Under the pieces are notes generated by a model. The model made no database searches. It had not been told where the DNA came from and saw only the letters and a list, made by a program, of their open reading frames with translations. A program made the position numbers and the translations under genes. DNA of 64,000 nt, from positions 806,001 to 870,000 of the forward strand of contig NZ_CP011834.1 in the NCBI RefSeq assembly GCF_001412575.1, written 5' to 3'. This DNA is from Limnohabitans sp. 103DPR2 (lineage in GTDB: Bacteria > Pseudomonadota > Gammaproteobacteria > Burkholderiales > Burkholderiaceae_C). Shown here piece by piece: positions 45,169 to 54,654 of the stretch; positions within the stretch are counted from its first letter, which is position 1; every line of letters begins with the position of its first letter.

Positions 45169-46443
45169 ATGACCACAGAAGCCGTTTTAATTCAGCAACA
45201 CCTGATTGATCCCGAGATCTGCATTCGTTGCAACACCTGCGAGGCCACTTGCCCCGTTGGCGCCATCACGCACGATTCTCGCAATTACGTGGTCGACGCT
45301 GAAAAATGCAATCTGTGCATGGCCTGTGTGCCACCTTGCCCCACAGGCTCCATTGACAACTGGCGCAGCATGCCCAAGGCCAAGGCCTATTCCATCGAAG
45401 AGCAATTGACATGGGATGATCTGCCTGCCGCCTTGAGCGAAGCTGAGCTTCAAGCCATGGGTGTGGACAGTCAAGCTGTGACTTCTGCCCCTGCCGTAGA
45501 GGCTGCACCTGCACAAGCTGTCAATGCCTCTGGCGAAGTTGTGTTCAATTCCGCCGCTTATGGTTCTACCTTGCCACCTTGGTCCGCAGCGCATGCGTAC
45601 ACCAACTTGTACGGCCCTAAAACGCCCACACAAGCCACGGTGGTCGGCAATTTCAAAGTGAACGAGGTCGGTACGTCCAACGAAACCCATCACATCGTGA
45701 TCGATTTCGGCAGCATGCCTTTCCCCGTGTTGGAAGGCCAGTCTGTGGCCATCGTGCCGCCAGGTGTGGATGCTTCTGGCAAGCCGCACCATGCACGCCA
45801 GTACTCCATTGCCAGCCCGCGCAATGGTGAGCGCGCCGGTTACAACAATTTGTCTTTGACGGTGAAGCGCGTGGTGGAAGATCACGACGGCAAGCCGGTC
45901 AAAGGCGTGTGTTCCAACTATTTGTGCGATGTGAAAGTGGGTGACACGCTTCAAGTGATCGGCCCGTTCGGCAGCAGCTTCTTGATGCCCAACCACCCCA
46001 AGTCCAACATCGTGATGATTTGCACCGGCACAGGCAGTGCGCCCATGCGCGGTATGACAGAGTGGCGCCGTCGTTTGCGTCAAACGGGCAAGTTTGAAGG
46101 TGGCAAACTCATGTTGTTCTTCGGTGCCCGCACCCAAGAAGAGCTGCCTTACTTTGGTCCGCTGCAAAAGTTGCCCAAAGATTTCATTGACATCAACTTT
46201 GCTTTCTCGCGCACACCAGGTCAGCCCAAGCGCTATGTGCAAGACGCCATGCGCGAGCGTGCTGCCGATTTGGTGGCCTTACTTCAAGATCCCAACACGT
46301 ATTTCTATGTGTGCGGTTTGAAGAGCATGGAAGAAGGCGTGGTCTTGGCTTTACACGACGTGGCCACCCATGCAGGACTGAACTGGGACCAGTTGGGCGC
46401 CACGCTCAAAAAAGAAGGCCGTTTGCACCTAGAAACTTATTGA
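45169..46443 (+). CDS. boxA: Benzoyl-CoA 2,3-epoxidase, reductase subunit
   Basis: NADPH-dependent reductase delivering electrons to BoxB. The 424 residues begin with a two-cluster ferredoxin (C18-x2-C21-x2-C24-x3-C28 in [12 protein letters not shown], then [12 protein letters not shown]), followed by an Ala-rich linker and a ferredoxin-NADP reductase module ([18 protein letters not shown] for [16 protein letters not shown] and [12 protein letters not shown] for NADP). The ATG is at 45169. Last gene of the box set seen here; boxD/boxZ and thiolase genes are not in the window. Confidence 0.96.
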   Translation: MTTEAVLIQQHLIDPEICIRCNTCEATCPVGAITHDSRNYVVDAEKCNLCMACVPPCPTGSIDNWRSMPKAKAYSIEEQLTWDDLPAALSEAELQAMGVDSQAVTSAPAVEAAPAQAVNASGEVVFNSAAYGSTLPPWSAAHAYTNLYGPKTPTQATVVGNFKVNEVGTSNETHHIVIDFGSMPFPVLEGQSVAIVPPGVDASGKPHHARQYSIASPRNGERAGYNNLSLTVKRVVEDHDGKPVKGVCSNYLCDVKVGDTLQVIGPFGSSFLMPNHPKSNIVMICTGTGSAPMRGMTEWRRRLRQTGKFEGGKLMLFFGARTQEELPYFGPLQKLPKDFIDINFAFSRTPGQPKRYVQDAMRERAADLVALLQDPNTYFYVCGLKSMEEGVVLALHDVATHAGLNWDQLGATLKKEGRLHLETY

Positions 46444-46457
46444 GTTTCTGACCCATA

Positions 46458-46485
46458 CTTCTGAGCATTCGTTGAATTTCAGAAG
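46458..46485 (+). terminator. Hairpin after boxA
   Basis: CTTCTGA (46458-46464) pairs with TCAGAAG (46479-46485), with an inner ATTC/GAAT stem. No strong T-run follows, so partial read-through into the formate dehydrogenase genes is possible. Confidence 0.45.
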
Positions 46486-46547
46486 TTTCACGCCGTCTGA
46501 AAGGCGGACAAGCGCCAATGACTTTGAATCATTGGTACTATCCGCCC

Positions 46548-47108
46548 ATGAGTTCCAGACCCTCCATTGATGTTGCCGTTGTCATGCGCCGCGAGCGCGT
46601 GCAGGGTGACATGGCCAAATGGCAGACTTGGCGTTGGATTCTGGACGACGTCACGCCCCACGAAGAAGGCTTTGGCAAGCACCCCAAGTGCTTGCGCGAG
46701 GGAGAGGATGGCGCGCTGTGGCTGTTTCCCAATTTCAAAGTCGAGTTGTATCCAGACGATGCAGAAGGCTACCTTTTGAACGTCACCTCGCCCGATCCCT
46801 GTTTCTTTGTGATGTGGCGCATGGAAGAGCAAGCTGCCTTGAGCGACGATCTGGTGGCCGTGCCCGAACGCGTCTCGCTCAGTTATCACGATGCTGGCCG
46901 ATGGCTAGACGCGCAAGAAACCATCGAGCAGGTTCCTGCGTCACCCGACATCGTTGAATGGGTGCGTGAATTTGCCAAACAACATTACACCCCCGAGGTG
47001 AAGCGTCGCCAGCGGCCGCAAAGTTTTCAAGCGCTCACCGATCGTTTTGGTCAACCCGCCAAGGTCACCACCAGCGATCGCTCTGGCCGAAAGGTGGACG
47101 GCGCATGA
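46548..47108 (+). CDS. DUF3305 protein, formate dehydrogenase accessory
   Basis: A 186-residue protein of the DUF3305 family (PSIDVAVVMRRERVQGDMAK and WRWILDDVTPHE; NFKVELYPDDAEGYLLNVTS). The biochemical function is unknown, but the family occurs with formate dehydrogenase genes. No membrane segment or metal motif is seen. The ATG at 46548 fits the family N-terminus; an in-frame ATG at 46518 is an alternative. Its stop overlaps the DUF3306 ATG. Confidence 0.85.
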   Translation: MSSRPSIDVAVVMRRERVQGDMAKWQTWRWILDDVTPHEEGFGKHPKCLREGEDGALWLFPNFKVELYPDDAEGYLLNVTSPDPCFFVMWRMEEQAALSDDLVAVPERVSLSYHDAGRWLDAQETIEQVPASPDIVEWVREFAKQHYTPEVKRRQRPQSFQALTDRFGQPAKVTTSDRSGRKVDGA

Positions 47109-47746
47109 CTGAGAATTCGGGTGGTTTTTTCAGCCGTTGGTCGCAGCGCAAACAGGCTGTGAAGTTGGGATTGGCTGAAGAAGACATCAGTCCACACAAA
47201 GCGCAAGACAAAGCGCAAGACAAACCGCAGCCCTCTGTACAGAACAGCGAAGTTTCTGGGGCCAGTGTCAAGCCTGAATCGGCCGAACCTGCTGCTGAGC
47301 CACCCAAGTTGCCCACGTTGTCGGATGTTGAGCAATTGACACCTGATTCTGATTTTTCGACGTTCATGACGCAAGGCGTCTCCCCAGAAGTTCGCAATGC
47401 GGCCATGAAAAAACTTTTCACCGATCCGCATTACAACGTGATGGACGGTTTGGACATTTACATTGGCGACTACAACACGCCAGATCCTTTGCCCGCTGGC
47501 ATGCTGGCCAAAATGGTGGGCGCACAATTTTTGGGTTTGGTGAAAGCCCCCGAAGATGTGGCACAGTCCAGCACTTCAGATAGCGACACTCCCAAACCCG
47601 CAGAGACAAAGTTGGCTGCCAACGCAAACAACTTAGACAACCCTGAGCCCCTAGAAAACAACTCGGTACAACATGACCACACTCATTTGCGATTGCAATC
47701 AAACCATGCCCCTGCAGACCCAGAAGCTGGGTCAGGCGCTGGGTGA
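47105..47746 (+). CDS. DUF3306 protein, formate dehydrogenase accessory
   Basis: A 213-residue DUF3306 protein: conserved N-terminus GFFSRWSQRKQAVKLG, a Pro/Glu/Ser-rich linker with a KAQDKAQDK repeat, then the core SDFSTFMTQGVSPEVRNAAMKKLF and DPHYNVMDGLDIYIGDYN. The tail after about residue 155 is low complexity. Function unknown. It overlaps DUF3305 by four bases and the next gene by 74 bases in another frame. Confidence 0.84.
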   Translation: MTENSGGFFSRWSQRKQAVKLGLAEEDISPHKAQDKAQDKPQPSVQNSEVSGASVKPESAEPAAEPPKLPTLSDVEQLTPDSDFSTFMTQGVSPEVRNAAMKKLFTDPHYNVMDGLDIYIGDYNTPDPLPAGMLAKMVGAQFLGLVKAPEDVAQSSTSDSDTPKPAETKLAANANNLDNPEPLENNSVQHDHTHLRLQSNHAPADPEAGSGAG

Positions 47747-49805
47747 ATCGCTCACACTGCACAGCACACTTTGCCGCCGAGAAGCAGGCGCATTTCAGAA
47801 GGCCATTCAATCGGGTCAAGAAGTGGTGGTGGCCTGCACCCAAGAGAAAAAGCTTTTCTCTGAGTTGGCTTCACAAACAGAAGGCGCAACGTCCCCCATC
47901 AAATTTGTGAACATCCGTGAGGCTGGCGGCTGGAGCAGTGATGCACAAAACGCCTCCCCCAAACTGGCGGCGCTATTGGCAGCAGCCCATTTGCCTGAAC
48001 CTGACCCTGTGCCAGTCGTACCCTTCAAAACCGAGGGGCGCTTGTTGATCATTGGCCCTCTCGATCAAGCTGAAAAGGCTGCCGCCATGGTGGCCGATGT
48101 CTTGCAAGTGGTGATCTTTTCGCAGGGTGCTGGTGAAGCGGGTGGCTCGCAAGAGCGTCAATACCCTGTGATCGCTGGCGAATTGAAATCATTGAGCGGT
48201 TGGTTGGGGGCCTTTGATGTGTCATGGTCTGACAACAACCCCATCAACTTGGATTTGTGCACGCGCTGCAATGCTTGTGTGGAGGCTTGCCCCGAGAACG
48301 CCATTGGTTTGGATTATCAGATCGACATGAGCGTGTGCAATGACAGCCGCGCGTGCGTCAAGGTTTGCCAATCTGCAGGGGCCATTGATTTCAACCGTGT
48401 GCCCACAGAAGCTTCCGAAAAATTCGACCTCATTTTGGACCTTCGACCTGCAGGCTCAAATGGTCCTCAGTTTTTGCAACACGCGCCACCACAAGGTTAT
48501 TTCAAATGGAACGGCCAGGATCTGGCAACGCTCATCAAGTTGCGCGACATGGTGGGCGAGTTTGAAAAACCCAAGTTCTTTGTTTACAAACAAAAACTTT
48601 GTGCACACAGCCGCAACGAAACGGTGGGCTGCAATGCCTGCGTCGACATTTGTTCTGCTGAGGCCATTTCAAGCGACAAGTCGCGTCAACAAATCAAGGT
48701 GAATCCCAATTTGTGCGTGGGTTGTGGCGCGTGTACCACCGTGTGTCCTACGGGCGCTTTGACGTATGCCTACCCCAAGGCACAAGAGCAAGGTTCGAAA
48801 ATCAAAACGCTGTTGTCTACCTACCATGCGGCAGGTGGCAAAGATGCGGTGCTGATGTTGCACAGCCAAGAAGCCGGACTCAAAGTGGTGGAAGAGTTAG
48901 GCCGTGCAGCGCAACTCAAGTTGGCCAAGGGCACCCCCGCCAATGTCATTCCCATGTCCCTATGGCACACCGCCAGTTTGGGTTTGGAAGTTTGGCTAAC
49001 GGCAGTGGCCTATGGTGCGCATCAAGTTTTGGTGCTCTGCACACACGAAGAAGCACCACAATATTTGGAGGGGCTAGAGGCGCAAATGGCCGTTGCCCAG
49101 AGTTTGTTGGCGGGTCTGGGCTACGAAGGCATTCATTTTCAAATTATGCGTGCCAAAAACGGCATAGACTTAGACGCTAGTTTGCAAGCCAACAGCGCCG
49201 CAAAAGCACAAGCCAAATGGAAGAACCAAGTGCCGGCCGTGTATGCCAAGTACGCCGTAGCCCCCGAAAAGCGCAGCACCCTTGAATTGGCATTGGACCA
49301 TTTGAGCGAGCATGCACCCTCGGCATTGCAGGCCAGCAACAGCGCCATTGCGTTGCCTGTAGCATCACCTTTAGGTGCTTTGAAAGTCAATGCTGACAAA
49401 TGCACGTTGTGCCTGAGTTGTGTCAGTGCATGCCCAGCCAGCGCATTGCAAGACAACCCCGATTTGCCGCAACTGCGTTTCATCGAAAAGAACTGTGTGC
49501 AGTGCGGCTTGTGTGCCACCACGTGCCCCGAAGATGCCATTGAGTTGGTGCCACGTTTCTTGCGCACGCCCGAGCGCAAGCAAGCGCAAGTCTTGAACCA
49601 ATCTCAACCCTATGGTTGTGTAAAGTGTGGCAAACCATTTGGCACCCTCAAGGCCATCGAGGCCATGTTGGGTAAATTGGCCGGTCACAGTATGTTCCAA
49701 GGTGCCGCATTAGAGCGCCTCAAGATGTGTGGCGATTGCCGCGTCATCGACATCTATTCCAATTCGGATGAGGCCAAGATTGCCAACATCCCTCCCAAAT
49801 CTTGA
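47673..49805 (+). CDS. Multi-cluster 4Fe-4S protein (formate dehydrogenase locus)
   Basis: A 710-residue polyferredoxin with no membrane segments. Cysteine motifs in order: C196-x2-C199-x2-C202-x3-C206 (CTRCNACVEACP), CNDSRACVKVCQ, CNACVDICSAEAI, CVGCGACTTVCPTGAL, CTLCLSCVSACPASAL, CVQCGLCATTCPEDAI, then CVKCGKPF and CGDC near the end. The N-terminus MTTLICDCNQT is conserved in relatives, supporting the ATG at 47673 despite the 74-base overlap with DUF3306. It probably moves electrons between the dehydrogenase and another carrier, or aids assembly; its partner is unknown. Confidence 0.88.
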   Translation: MTTLICDCNQTMPLQTQKLGQALGESLTLHSTLCRREAGAFQKAIQSGQEVVVACTQEKKLFSELASQTEGATSPIKFVNIREAGGWSSDAQNASPKLAALLAAAHLPEPDPVPVVPFKTEGRLLIIGPLDQAEKAAAMVADVLQVVIFSQGAGEAGGSQERQYPVIAGELKSLSGWLGAFDVSWSDNNPINLDLCTRCNACVEACPENAIGLDYQIDMSVCNDSRACVKVCQSAGAIDFNRVPTEASEKFDLILDLRPAGSNGPQFLQHAPPQGYFKWNGQDLATLIKLRDMVGEFEKPKFFVYKQKLCAHSRNETVGCNACVDICSAEAISSDKSRQQIKVNPNLCVGCGACTTVCPTGALTYAYPKAQEQGSKIKTLLSTYHAAGGKDAVLMLHSQEAGLKVVEELGRAAQLKLAKGTPANVIPMSLWHTASLGLEVWLTAVAYGAHQVLVLCTHEEAPQYLEGLEAQMAVAQSLLAGLGYEGIHFQIMRAKNGIDLDASLQANSAAKAQAKWKNQVPAVYAKYAVAPEKRSTLELALDHLSEHAPSALQASNSAIALPVASPLGALKVNADKCTLCLSCVSACPASALQDNPDLPQLRFIEKNCVQCGLCATTCPEDAIELVPRFLRTPERKQAQVLNQSQPYGCVKCGKPFGTLKAIEAMLGKLAGHSMFQGAALERLKMCGDCRVIDIYSNSDEAKIANIPPKS

Positions 49806-49815
49806 AGAAATCCAA

Positions 49816-50433
49816 ATGACTTCCAATCTGTCATCGTCCTCAGCCCTAGACGAAGAAACGGCGCGCGCTGAAATTTATGGCTTGCTCGCGCAATTGTTTT
49901 ATCAAGTGCCCAGTCCTGAATTGTTGGCACAACTGCGCGTTGCAGTGACGGATGCGCCCGTGGCCGGTGGATTTTTAGAAGAGCCATGGCGTCAACTTGT
50001 TGCTGCATCGCGAGTGTCAACTGATGCTGACATCGCCTCGGAGTACAACCAATTGTTTGGGGGTGTGGGCAAGCCTGAAATTTACCTTTACGCCTCACAT
50101 TACGTGAGTGGTTTTCTCAACGACAAACCGGTTGCCAGATTGCGTGAAGATTTGGCCGCGCTAGGCTTGGAGCGCGACGACAGCATGTCGGAAACAGAGG
50201 ACCATTTTGCGTGCCTTTGCGAAGTGATGCGCTATCTGATTGCGGGTGACGATGTGGCCATCTCCAACCTCACACAACAACGCGAGTTCTTCGCAAAGCA
50301 TGTTCAGCCTTGGGTTCAAGAGATGCTGGATGTCATCTTGAAACATCCCAGAGCGCAATTCTTTGCGCAATTGGCTGCGTTCACCCAAGCATTTTTGAAC
50401 ATTGAGACCCAAGGTTTTGATTTGCTGACTTGA
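49816..50433 (+). CDS. TorD/DmsD-family molybdoenzyme chaperone
   Basis: A 205-residue redox-enzyme maturation chaperone, all helical, with the TorD-family blocks SEYNQLFGGVGKPEIYLYASHYVSG and ETEDHFACLCEVMRYLI. Such proteins bind the Tat signal of the catalytic subunit until the molybdopterin cofactor is inserted. I use the ATG at 49816 (MTSNLSSSS), preceded by GAAGAAA; the open frame begins earlier inside the ferredoxin gene. Its client is probably FdhA just downstream. Confidence 0.9.
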   Translation: MTSNLSSSSALDEETARAEIYGLLAQLFYQVPSPELLAQLRVAVTDAPVAGGFLEEPWRQLVAASRVSTDADIASEYNQLFGGVGKPEIYLYASHYVSGFLNDKPVARLREDLAALGLERDDSMSETEDHFACLCEVMRYLIAGDDVAISNLTQQREFFAKHVQPWVQEMLDVILKHPRAQFFAQLAAFTQAFLNIETQGFDLLT

Positions 50434-50443
50434 AAATTGTCAA
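50430..50443. promoter_or_regulatory. FNR-like site before the fdh structural genes
   Basis: TTGAAAATTGTCAA matches eight of ten defined positions of TTGAT-N4-ATCAA. It overlaps the TorD-like stop codon and lies 110 bases before the Tat micro-protein gene. Weak evidence for oxygen control. Confidence 0.25.
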
Positions 50444-50552
50444 GCCGGAAAGCGCACAAACATAAGGGTTTCCCCATTGTTGCAATAAGGCGAACTGTTA
50501 ACATCACTGAGGTATGCAAAGTATTTCCTAAGCATCTTTCAAGGAAACATTC

Positions 50553-50756
50553 ATGAGTACGCAAAACCCTAAAGTTTCACGTCGCACATTGTTCGCTGGT
50601 GCAGGCACAGTTGGCGCTGTGGCAGCTGCAACAAGTTTCTTACCCCAAGTAAAAGACTTGGCGCCCCAAATCACTCAAAAAGCCAAACCCGAACGCGGTG
50701 GTGGCTACGAGCTATCCGAGCACGTCAAGCGTTACTACAAGACCACCTTGGTCTAA
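50553..50756 (+). CDS. Tat-signal micro-protein of formate dehydrogenase locus
   Basis: A 67-residue protein almost entirely made of a Tat signal (SRRTLFAGAGTVGAVAAATSF) and a short basic tail ending ELSEHVKRYYKTTLV. Small twin-arginine proteins of this kind sit directly before fdhA in many formate dehydrogenase loci; they are thought to be a small subunit or assembly factor, not proven. The ATG is behind AAGGAAAC. The 119 bases upstream separate it from the chaperone gene and may hold a promoter. Confidence 0.85.
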   Translation: MSTQNPKVSRRTLFAGAGTVGAVAAATSFLPQVKDLAPQITQKAKPERGGGYELSEHVKRYYKTTLV

Positions 50757-50793
50757 GTCCTTTCTCAAACACTCACCTCTTCTGGAGAGTTTC

Positions 50794-53757
50794 ATGTTGT
50801 TGACCAAAAAGAATTCTGGCACCTCAGGTGCTTCAGCGTCGCCGTTCGTGCACAGTTTGCGCCGCGGCCTCACACAGGCTTTGCCCACACTCGATCGACG
50901 CACTTTCTTGCGCCGTTCTGGCTTAGGGGTTGGCGTTGGCTTGGCCGCTTCGCAACTGAGCTTGGTGAAAAAAGCCCAGGCGGGCACGCAAGGCGGCTCC
51001 ATCATTGGCGCAGGCAAAGTTGAAGTGAAGCGTACCGTTTGTACCCACTGCTCAGTGGGTTGTGCTGTTGACGCCGTTGTTGAAAACGGCGTGTGGGTTC
51101 GCCAAGAACCTGTGTTCGATTCGCCCATCAATTTGGGTGCACATTGCGCCAAAGGTGCAGCGCTTCGTGAGCACGGCCACGGCGAATACCGCCTGCGCTA
51201 CCCCATGAAGCTGGTGAATGGCAAGTACGAGCGCATCAGCTGGGACTTGGCCCTGAAAGAAATCAGCGAACGCATGATGGAGCTGCGCAAAGCCAGCGGC
51301 CCCGACAGCGTTTACTTCATTGGCTCCTCTAAGCACAACAACGAGCAAGCGTATTTGATGCGCAAGTTTGTGAGCTTCTGGGGCACCAACAACACCGATC
51401 ACCAAGCGCGTATTTGCCACTCCACCACGGTGGCGGGTGTGGCCAATACATGGGGCTACGGCGCCATGACCAATTCGTACAACGACATGCAGAACAGCAA
51501 GTGCGCTTTGTACATCGGCTCGAATGCGGCCGAAGCGCACCCTGTCAGCATGTTGCACATGTTGCATGCCAAAGAAAATGGTTGCAAGATGATCGTGGTC
51601 GATCCACGTTTCACACGCACTGCGGCCAAGGCCGACGAGTACGTGCGCATTCGCTCCGGCACCGACATTCCTTTCTTGTTTGGCATCGTCTATCACATCT
51701 TCAAAAACGGATGGGAAGACAAGAAGTACATCAATGACCGTGTGTACGGCATGGAAGCGGTCAAGGCCGACATCATGGCCAAGTGGACACCCGACAAAGT
51801 GGAAGAAGCTTGTGGTGTGAAAGAAGAGCAAGTTTTCAAAGTGGCCAAGATGCTGCACGAAAACAACCCCAGCACCATCGTGTGGTGCATGGGTCAAACT
51901 CAGCACACCATTGGCAATGCCATGGTTCGTGCCTCTTGCATCTTGCAGTTGGCGTTGGGCAACATCGGTAAATCGGGTGGTGGCACCAACATTTTCCGTG
52001 GTCACGACAACGTACAAGGCGCCACCGACGTGGGCCCCAACCCCGATTCATTGCCTGGCTACTACGGGTTGGCTGAAGGCTCTTGGAAGCACTTTGCCAA
52101 AGCGTGGGATGTTGACTTTGAATGGATCAAGGGCCGCTACGCCAGCCCTGCCATGATGGGCAAAAACGGCATCACGGTGTCGCGCTGGATCGATGGTGTG
52201 CTCGAGAAAAACGAACTCATCGACCAAGACAGCAACTTGCGCGGCGTGTTCTATTGGGGCCATGCCCCCAATTCTCAAACACGTGGTTTGGAAATGAAGC
52301 GCGCCATGGACAAGCTCGACTTGTTGGTGGTGGTCGATCCCTATCCATCCGCAACCGCTGCCATGGCGGCCATGCCTGGCAAGCCAGAAGACCTGAACCC
52401 CAATCGCGCGGTGTATTTGTTGCCCGCAGCCACACAGTTCGAAACCAGCGGTTCTTGCACAGCGTCCAATCGCTCATTGCAATGGCGCGACAAGGTCATC
52501 GATCCCTTGTGGGAAAGCCGCTCTGACCACATGATCATGTACCAATTGGCCGACAAATTGGGCTTTGGCAAAGAGCTGGTCAAGAACTACAAAATGCAAA
52601 AAGTCAAAGGCATGGACGAACCCGTGCCAGAAGACATCCTGCGTGAAATCAACAAATGCGTCTGGACCATTGGCTACACCGGCCAAAGCCCAGAGCGCCT
52701 GAAAGCGCACATGCGCAATATGCATTTGTTTGATGTCAAAACGCTCAAATCCAAGGGCGGTAAAGACAAAGAAACAGGCTACGACTTTGGTGATGATTAT
52801 TTTGGTTTGCCATGGCCCTGCTACGGCACGCCCGAACTCAAACACCCAGGTTCCCCCAATTTGTACGACACCTCCAAACACGTTATGGAAGGCGGCGGCA
52901 ACTTCCGCGCTAACTTTGGCGTGGAGCGTGAAGGTAAATCCTTGTTGGCCGAAGACGGTTCTCATTCCAAGGGCGCTGACATCACCACCGGCTACCCCGA
53001 ACTCGACCATGTGCTGCTCAAGAAATTGGGCTGGTGGGGTGAACTCACCGAAGCTGAAGCCAAAGCAGCCGAAGGCAAAAACTGGAAGACCGATTCTTCT
53101 GGCGGCATGATCCGTGTGTTCATGAAGAACCATGGTTGCCATCCCTTTGGCAATGCCAAGGCCCGCGCTGTGGTTTGGAACTTCCCCGATCCTATTCCTC
53201 AGCACCGTGAGCCACTTTATGGCACCCGTGCCGACATGATGGCCAAGTACCCCACGCACGACGACAAGAAAGCCTTCTGGCGTCTGCCCACTTTGTACAA
53301 AACCATTCAAGACAAGAACATTGCCGACAAGGTGCATGAGAAGTTCCCGCTCATCATGACCTCAGGCCGCTTGGTGGAATACGAAGGCGGTGGCGAAGAA
53401 ACACGTTCCAACCCATGGCTGGCCGAGTTGCAGCAAGAAATGTTTGTGGAGATCAATCCTCAAACTGCTTCCAAACGCGGCATTCGCAATGGTGAACGTG
53501 CATGGGTCAAAACACCTACGGGTGCACGCTTGAATGTGCAAGCTTTGGTGACAGAGCGCGTGGCGCCTGACACCGTGTTCTTGCCCTTCCACTTCTCGGG
53601 TCGTTGGCAAGGTGCCGACATGCTGGCGCACTACCCCAATGGTGCCGCACCGATCGTGCGGGGTGAAGCAGTCAACACAGCCACCACTTACGGCTACGAC
53701 AGCGTCACCATGATGCAAGAAACCAAAACAACCGTTTGCGATGTGGAGAAGGCGTAA
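50794..53757 (+). CDS. fdhA: Formate dehydrogenase catalytic (molybdopterin) subunit
   Basis: Periplasmic Mo/W-bis-MGD formate dehydrogenase alpha subunit, 987 residues. A Tat signal is at the N-terminus (LDRRTFLRRSGLG, RR at 35-36). The proximal 4Fe-4S cluster ligands are Cys83, Cys86, Cys90 and Cys118 with Lys120. The metal ligand is Cys208 followed by His in ICHSTTVAGVANTWGYGAM, so this is a cysteine, not selenocysteine, enzyme. The C-terminal molybdopterin-guanine dinucleotide domain has LIMTSGRLVEYEGGGE. The ATG at 50794 follows TGGAGAG. Confidence 0.95.
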   Translation: MLLTKKNSGTSGASASPFVHSLRRGLTQALPTLDRRTFLRRSGLGVGVGLAASQLSLVKKAQAGTQGGSIIGAGKVEVKRTVCTHCSVGCAVDAVVENGVWVRQEPVFDSPINLGAHCAKGAALREHGHGEYRLRYPMKLVNGKYERISWDLALKEISERMMELRKASGPDSVYFIGSSKHNNEQAYLMRKFVSFWGTNNTDHQARICHSTTVAGVANTWGYGAMTNSYNDMQNSKCALYIGSNAAEAHPVSMLHMLHAKENGCKMIVVDPRFTRTAAKADEYVRIRSGTDIPFLFGIVYHIFKNGWEDKKYINDRVYGMEAVKADIMAKWTPDKVEEACGVKEEQVFKVAKMLHENNPSTIVWCMGQTQHTIGNAMVRASCILQLALGNIGKSGGGTNIFRGHDNVQGATDVGPNPDSLPGYYGLAEGSWKHFAKAWDVDFEWIKGRYASPAMMGKNGITVSRWIDGVLEKNELIDQDSNLRGVFYWGHAPNSQTRGLEMKRAMDKLDLLVVVDPYPSATAAMAAMPGKPEDLNPNRAVYLLPAATQFETSGSCTASNRSLQWRDKVIDPLWESRSDHMIMYQLADKLGFGKELVKNYKMQKVKGMDEPVPEDILREINKCVWTIGYTGQSPERLKAHMRNMHLFDVKTLKSKGGKDKETGYDFGDDYFGLPWPCYGTPELKHPGSPNLYDTSKHVMEGGGNFRANFGVEREGKSLLAEDGSHSKGADITTGYPELDHVLLKKLGWWGELTEAEAKAAEGKNWKTDSSGGMIRVFMKNHGCHPFGNAKARAVVWNFPDPIPQHREPLYGTRADMMAKYPTHDDKKAFWRLPTLYKTIQDKNIADKVHEKFPLIMTSGRLVEYEGGGEETRSNPWLAELQQEMFVEINPQTASKRGIRNGERAWVKTPTGARLNVQALVTERVAPDTVFLPFHFSGRWQGADMLAHYPNGAAPIVRGEAVNTATTYGYDSVTMMQETKTTVCDVEKA

Positions 53758-53784
53758 AGCCTTTGCCACACACAGGAGTAAAAC

Positions 53785-54396
53785 ATGGCAAGAATGAAAT
53801 TTATCTGTGATGCAGAGCGCTGCATTGAATGCAATGGTTGTGTCACGGCTTGTAAAAACGAACACGAAGTACCTTGGGGCGTCAACCGTCGCCGCGTGGT
53901 CACTTTGAACGACGGTGTGCCTGGCGAGAAATCCATTTCGGTGGCCTGCATGCACTGCTCAGACGCCCCCTGTATGGCGGTGTGTCCCGTGAACTGTTTC
54001 TATCGCACCGAAGAGGGTGTGGTGTTGCATGACAAAGATGTGTGCATTGGCTGCGGTTACTGCTCCTATGCTTGCCCCTTTGGCGCACCCCAGTTCCCCA
54101 GCGCAGGCACCTTTGGTGTTCGCGGCAAGATGGACAAGTGCACATTCTGCGCAGGTGGCCCCGAAGCCAATGGCAGCCAAGCTGAATTCGAAAAGTATGG
54201 TCGCAACCGTTTGGCAGAAGGCAAGTTGCCAGCTTGTGCCGAAATGTGTTCCACCAAAGCCTTACTCGCAGGCGACGGCGACGTGGTGGCCGACATCTTC
54301 CGCAACCGCGTTGTACAACGCGGCAAAGGCGCAGAAGTTTGGGGTTGGGGCACTGCCTATGGCAGCAAAACCGATTCGAAAGGTGCCAAATCATGA
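53785..54396 (+). CDS. fdhB: Formate dehydrogenase iron-sulfur subunit
   Basis: A 203-residue four-cluster ferredoxin-like beta subunit: C13-x2-C16-x2-C19-x3-C23 (CIECNGCVTAC), CMHCSDAPCMAVCP, CIGCGYCSYACP and CTFCAGG...CAEMC. It passes electrons from FdhA to the cytochrome b subunit. There is no Tat signal, so it is presumably exported in complex with FdhA. The ATG follows CAGGAGTAAAAC, and the stop overlaps the lipoprotein gene (ATGA). Confidence 0.95.
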   Translation: MARMKFICDAERCIECNGCVTACKNEHEVPWGVNRRRVVTLNDGVPGEKSISVACMHCSDAPCMAVCPVNCFYRTEEGVVLHDKDVCIGCGYCSYACPFGAPQFPSAGTFGVRGKMDKCTFCAGGPEANGSQAEFEKYGRNRLAEGKLPACAEMCSTKALLAGDGDVVADIFRNRVVQRGKGAEVWGWGTAYGSKTDSKGAKS

Positions 54397-54638
54397 GCCG
54401 CATCCATCGTTTAACAGGCCTGGCTTGCGCCGTGTTGTTGGCTTCAGGCCTTTCCGCTTGCGGCGACAAAGTGCAAGAGTTGGCAGGCCAACCCAAACTT
54501 GACGCAGCGCCCTACACCGGCACCGGCGTTCAAGTGTTCACCACGTCCGGCTGGAAAGCCGGCGACAAAAACAGTTGGGCCCAGCAACTCAAAACACGCG
54601 CTCAATATGGGCAAAACGATCACTCGCGATCCAACTGA
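54393..54638 (+). CDS. Small lipoprotein inside the fdh operon
   Basis: An 81-residue protein with a lipoprotein signal (MSRIHRLTGLACAVLLASGL) and lipobox LSAC. The mature part is short and polar, with VFTTSGWKAGDKNSWAQQLK near its end. I do not know a family function. It is translationally coupled to fdhB by ATGA and ends 16 bases before fdhC, so it is very probably made with the complex; an envelope-side accessory role is inferred only from position. Confidence 0.75.
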   Translation: MSRIHRLTGLACAVLLASGLSACGDKVQELAGQPKLDAAPYTGTGVQVFTTSGWKAGDKNSWAQQLKTRAQYGQNDHSRSN

Positions 54639-54654
54639 AAGTGGGAGAGCAACC

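Noticed and set aside
45187..46242. 351-residue minus-strand open frame
   Set aside because: Antisense to boxA, which has clear ferredoxin and reductase motifs; no recognisable domain in the shadow.
51412..51423. Possible selenocysteine codon in fdhA
   Set aside because: The metal-ligand position is a TGC cysteine codon followed by CAC; no in-frame TGA is present, so no SECIS element is needed.
51052..52017. 321-residue minus-strand open frame (and 52474-53337)
   Set aside because: Both are antisense to fdhA and have shadow-like composition.
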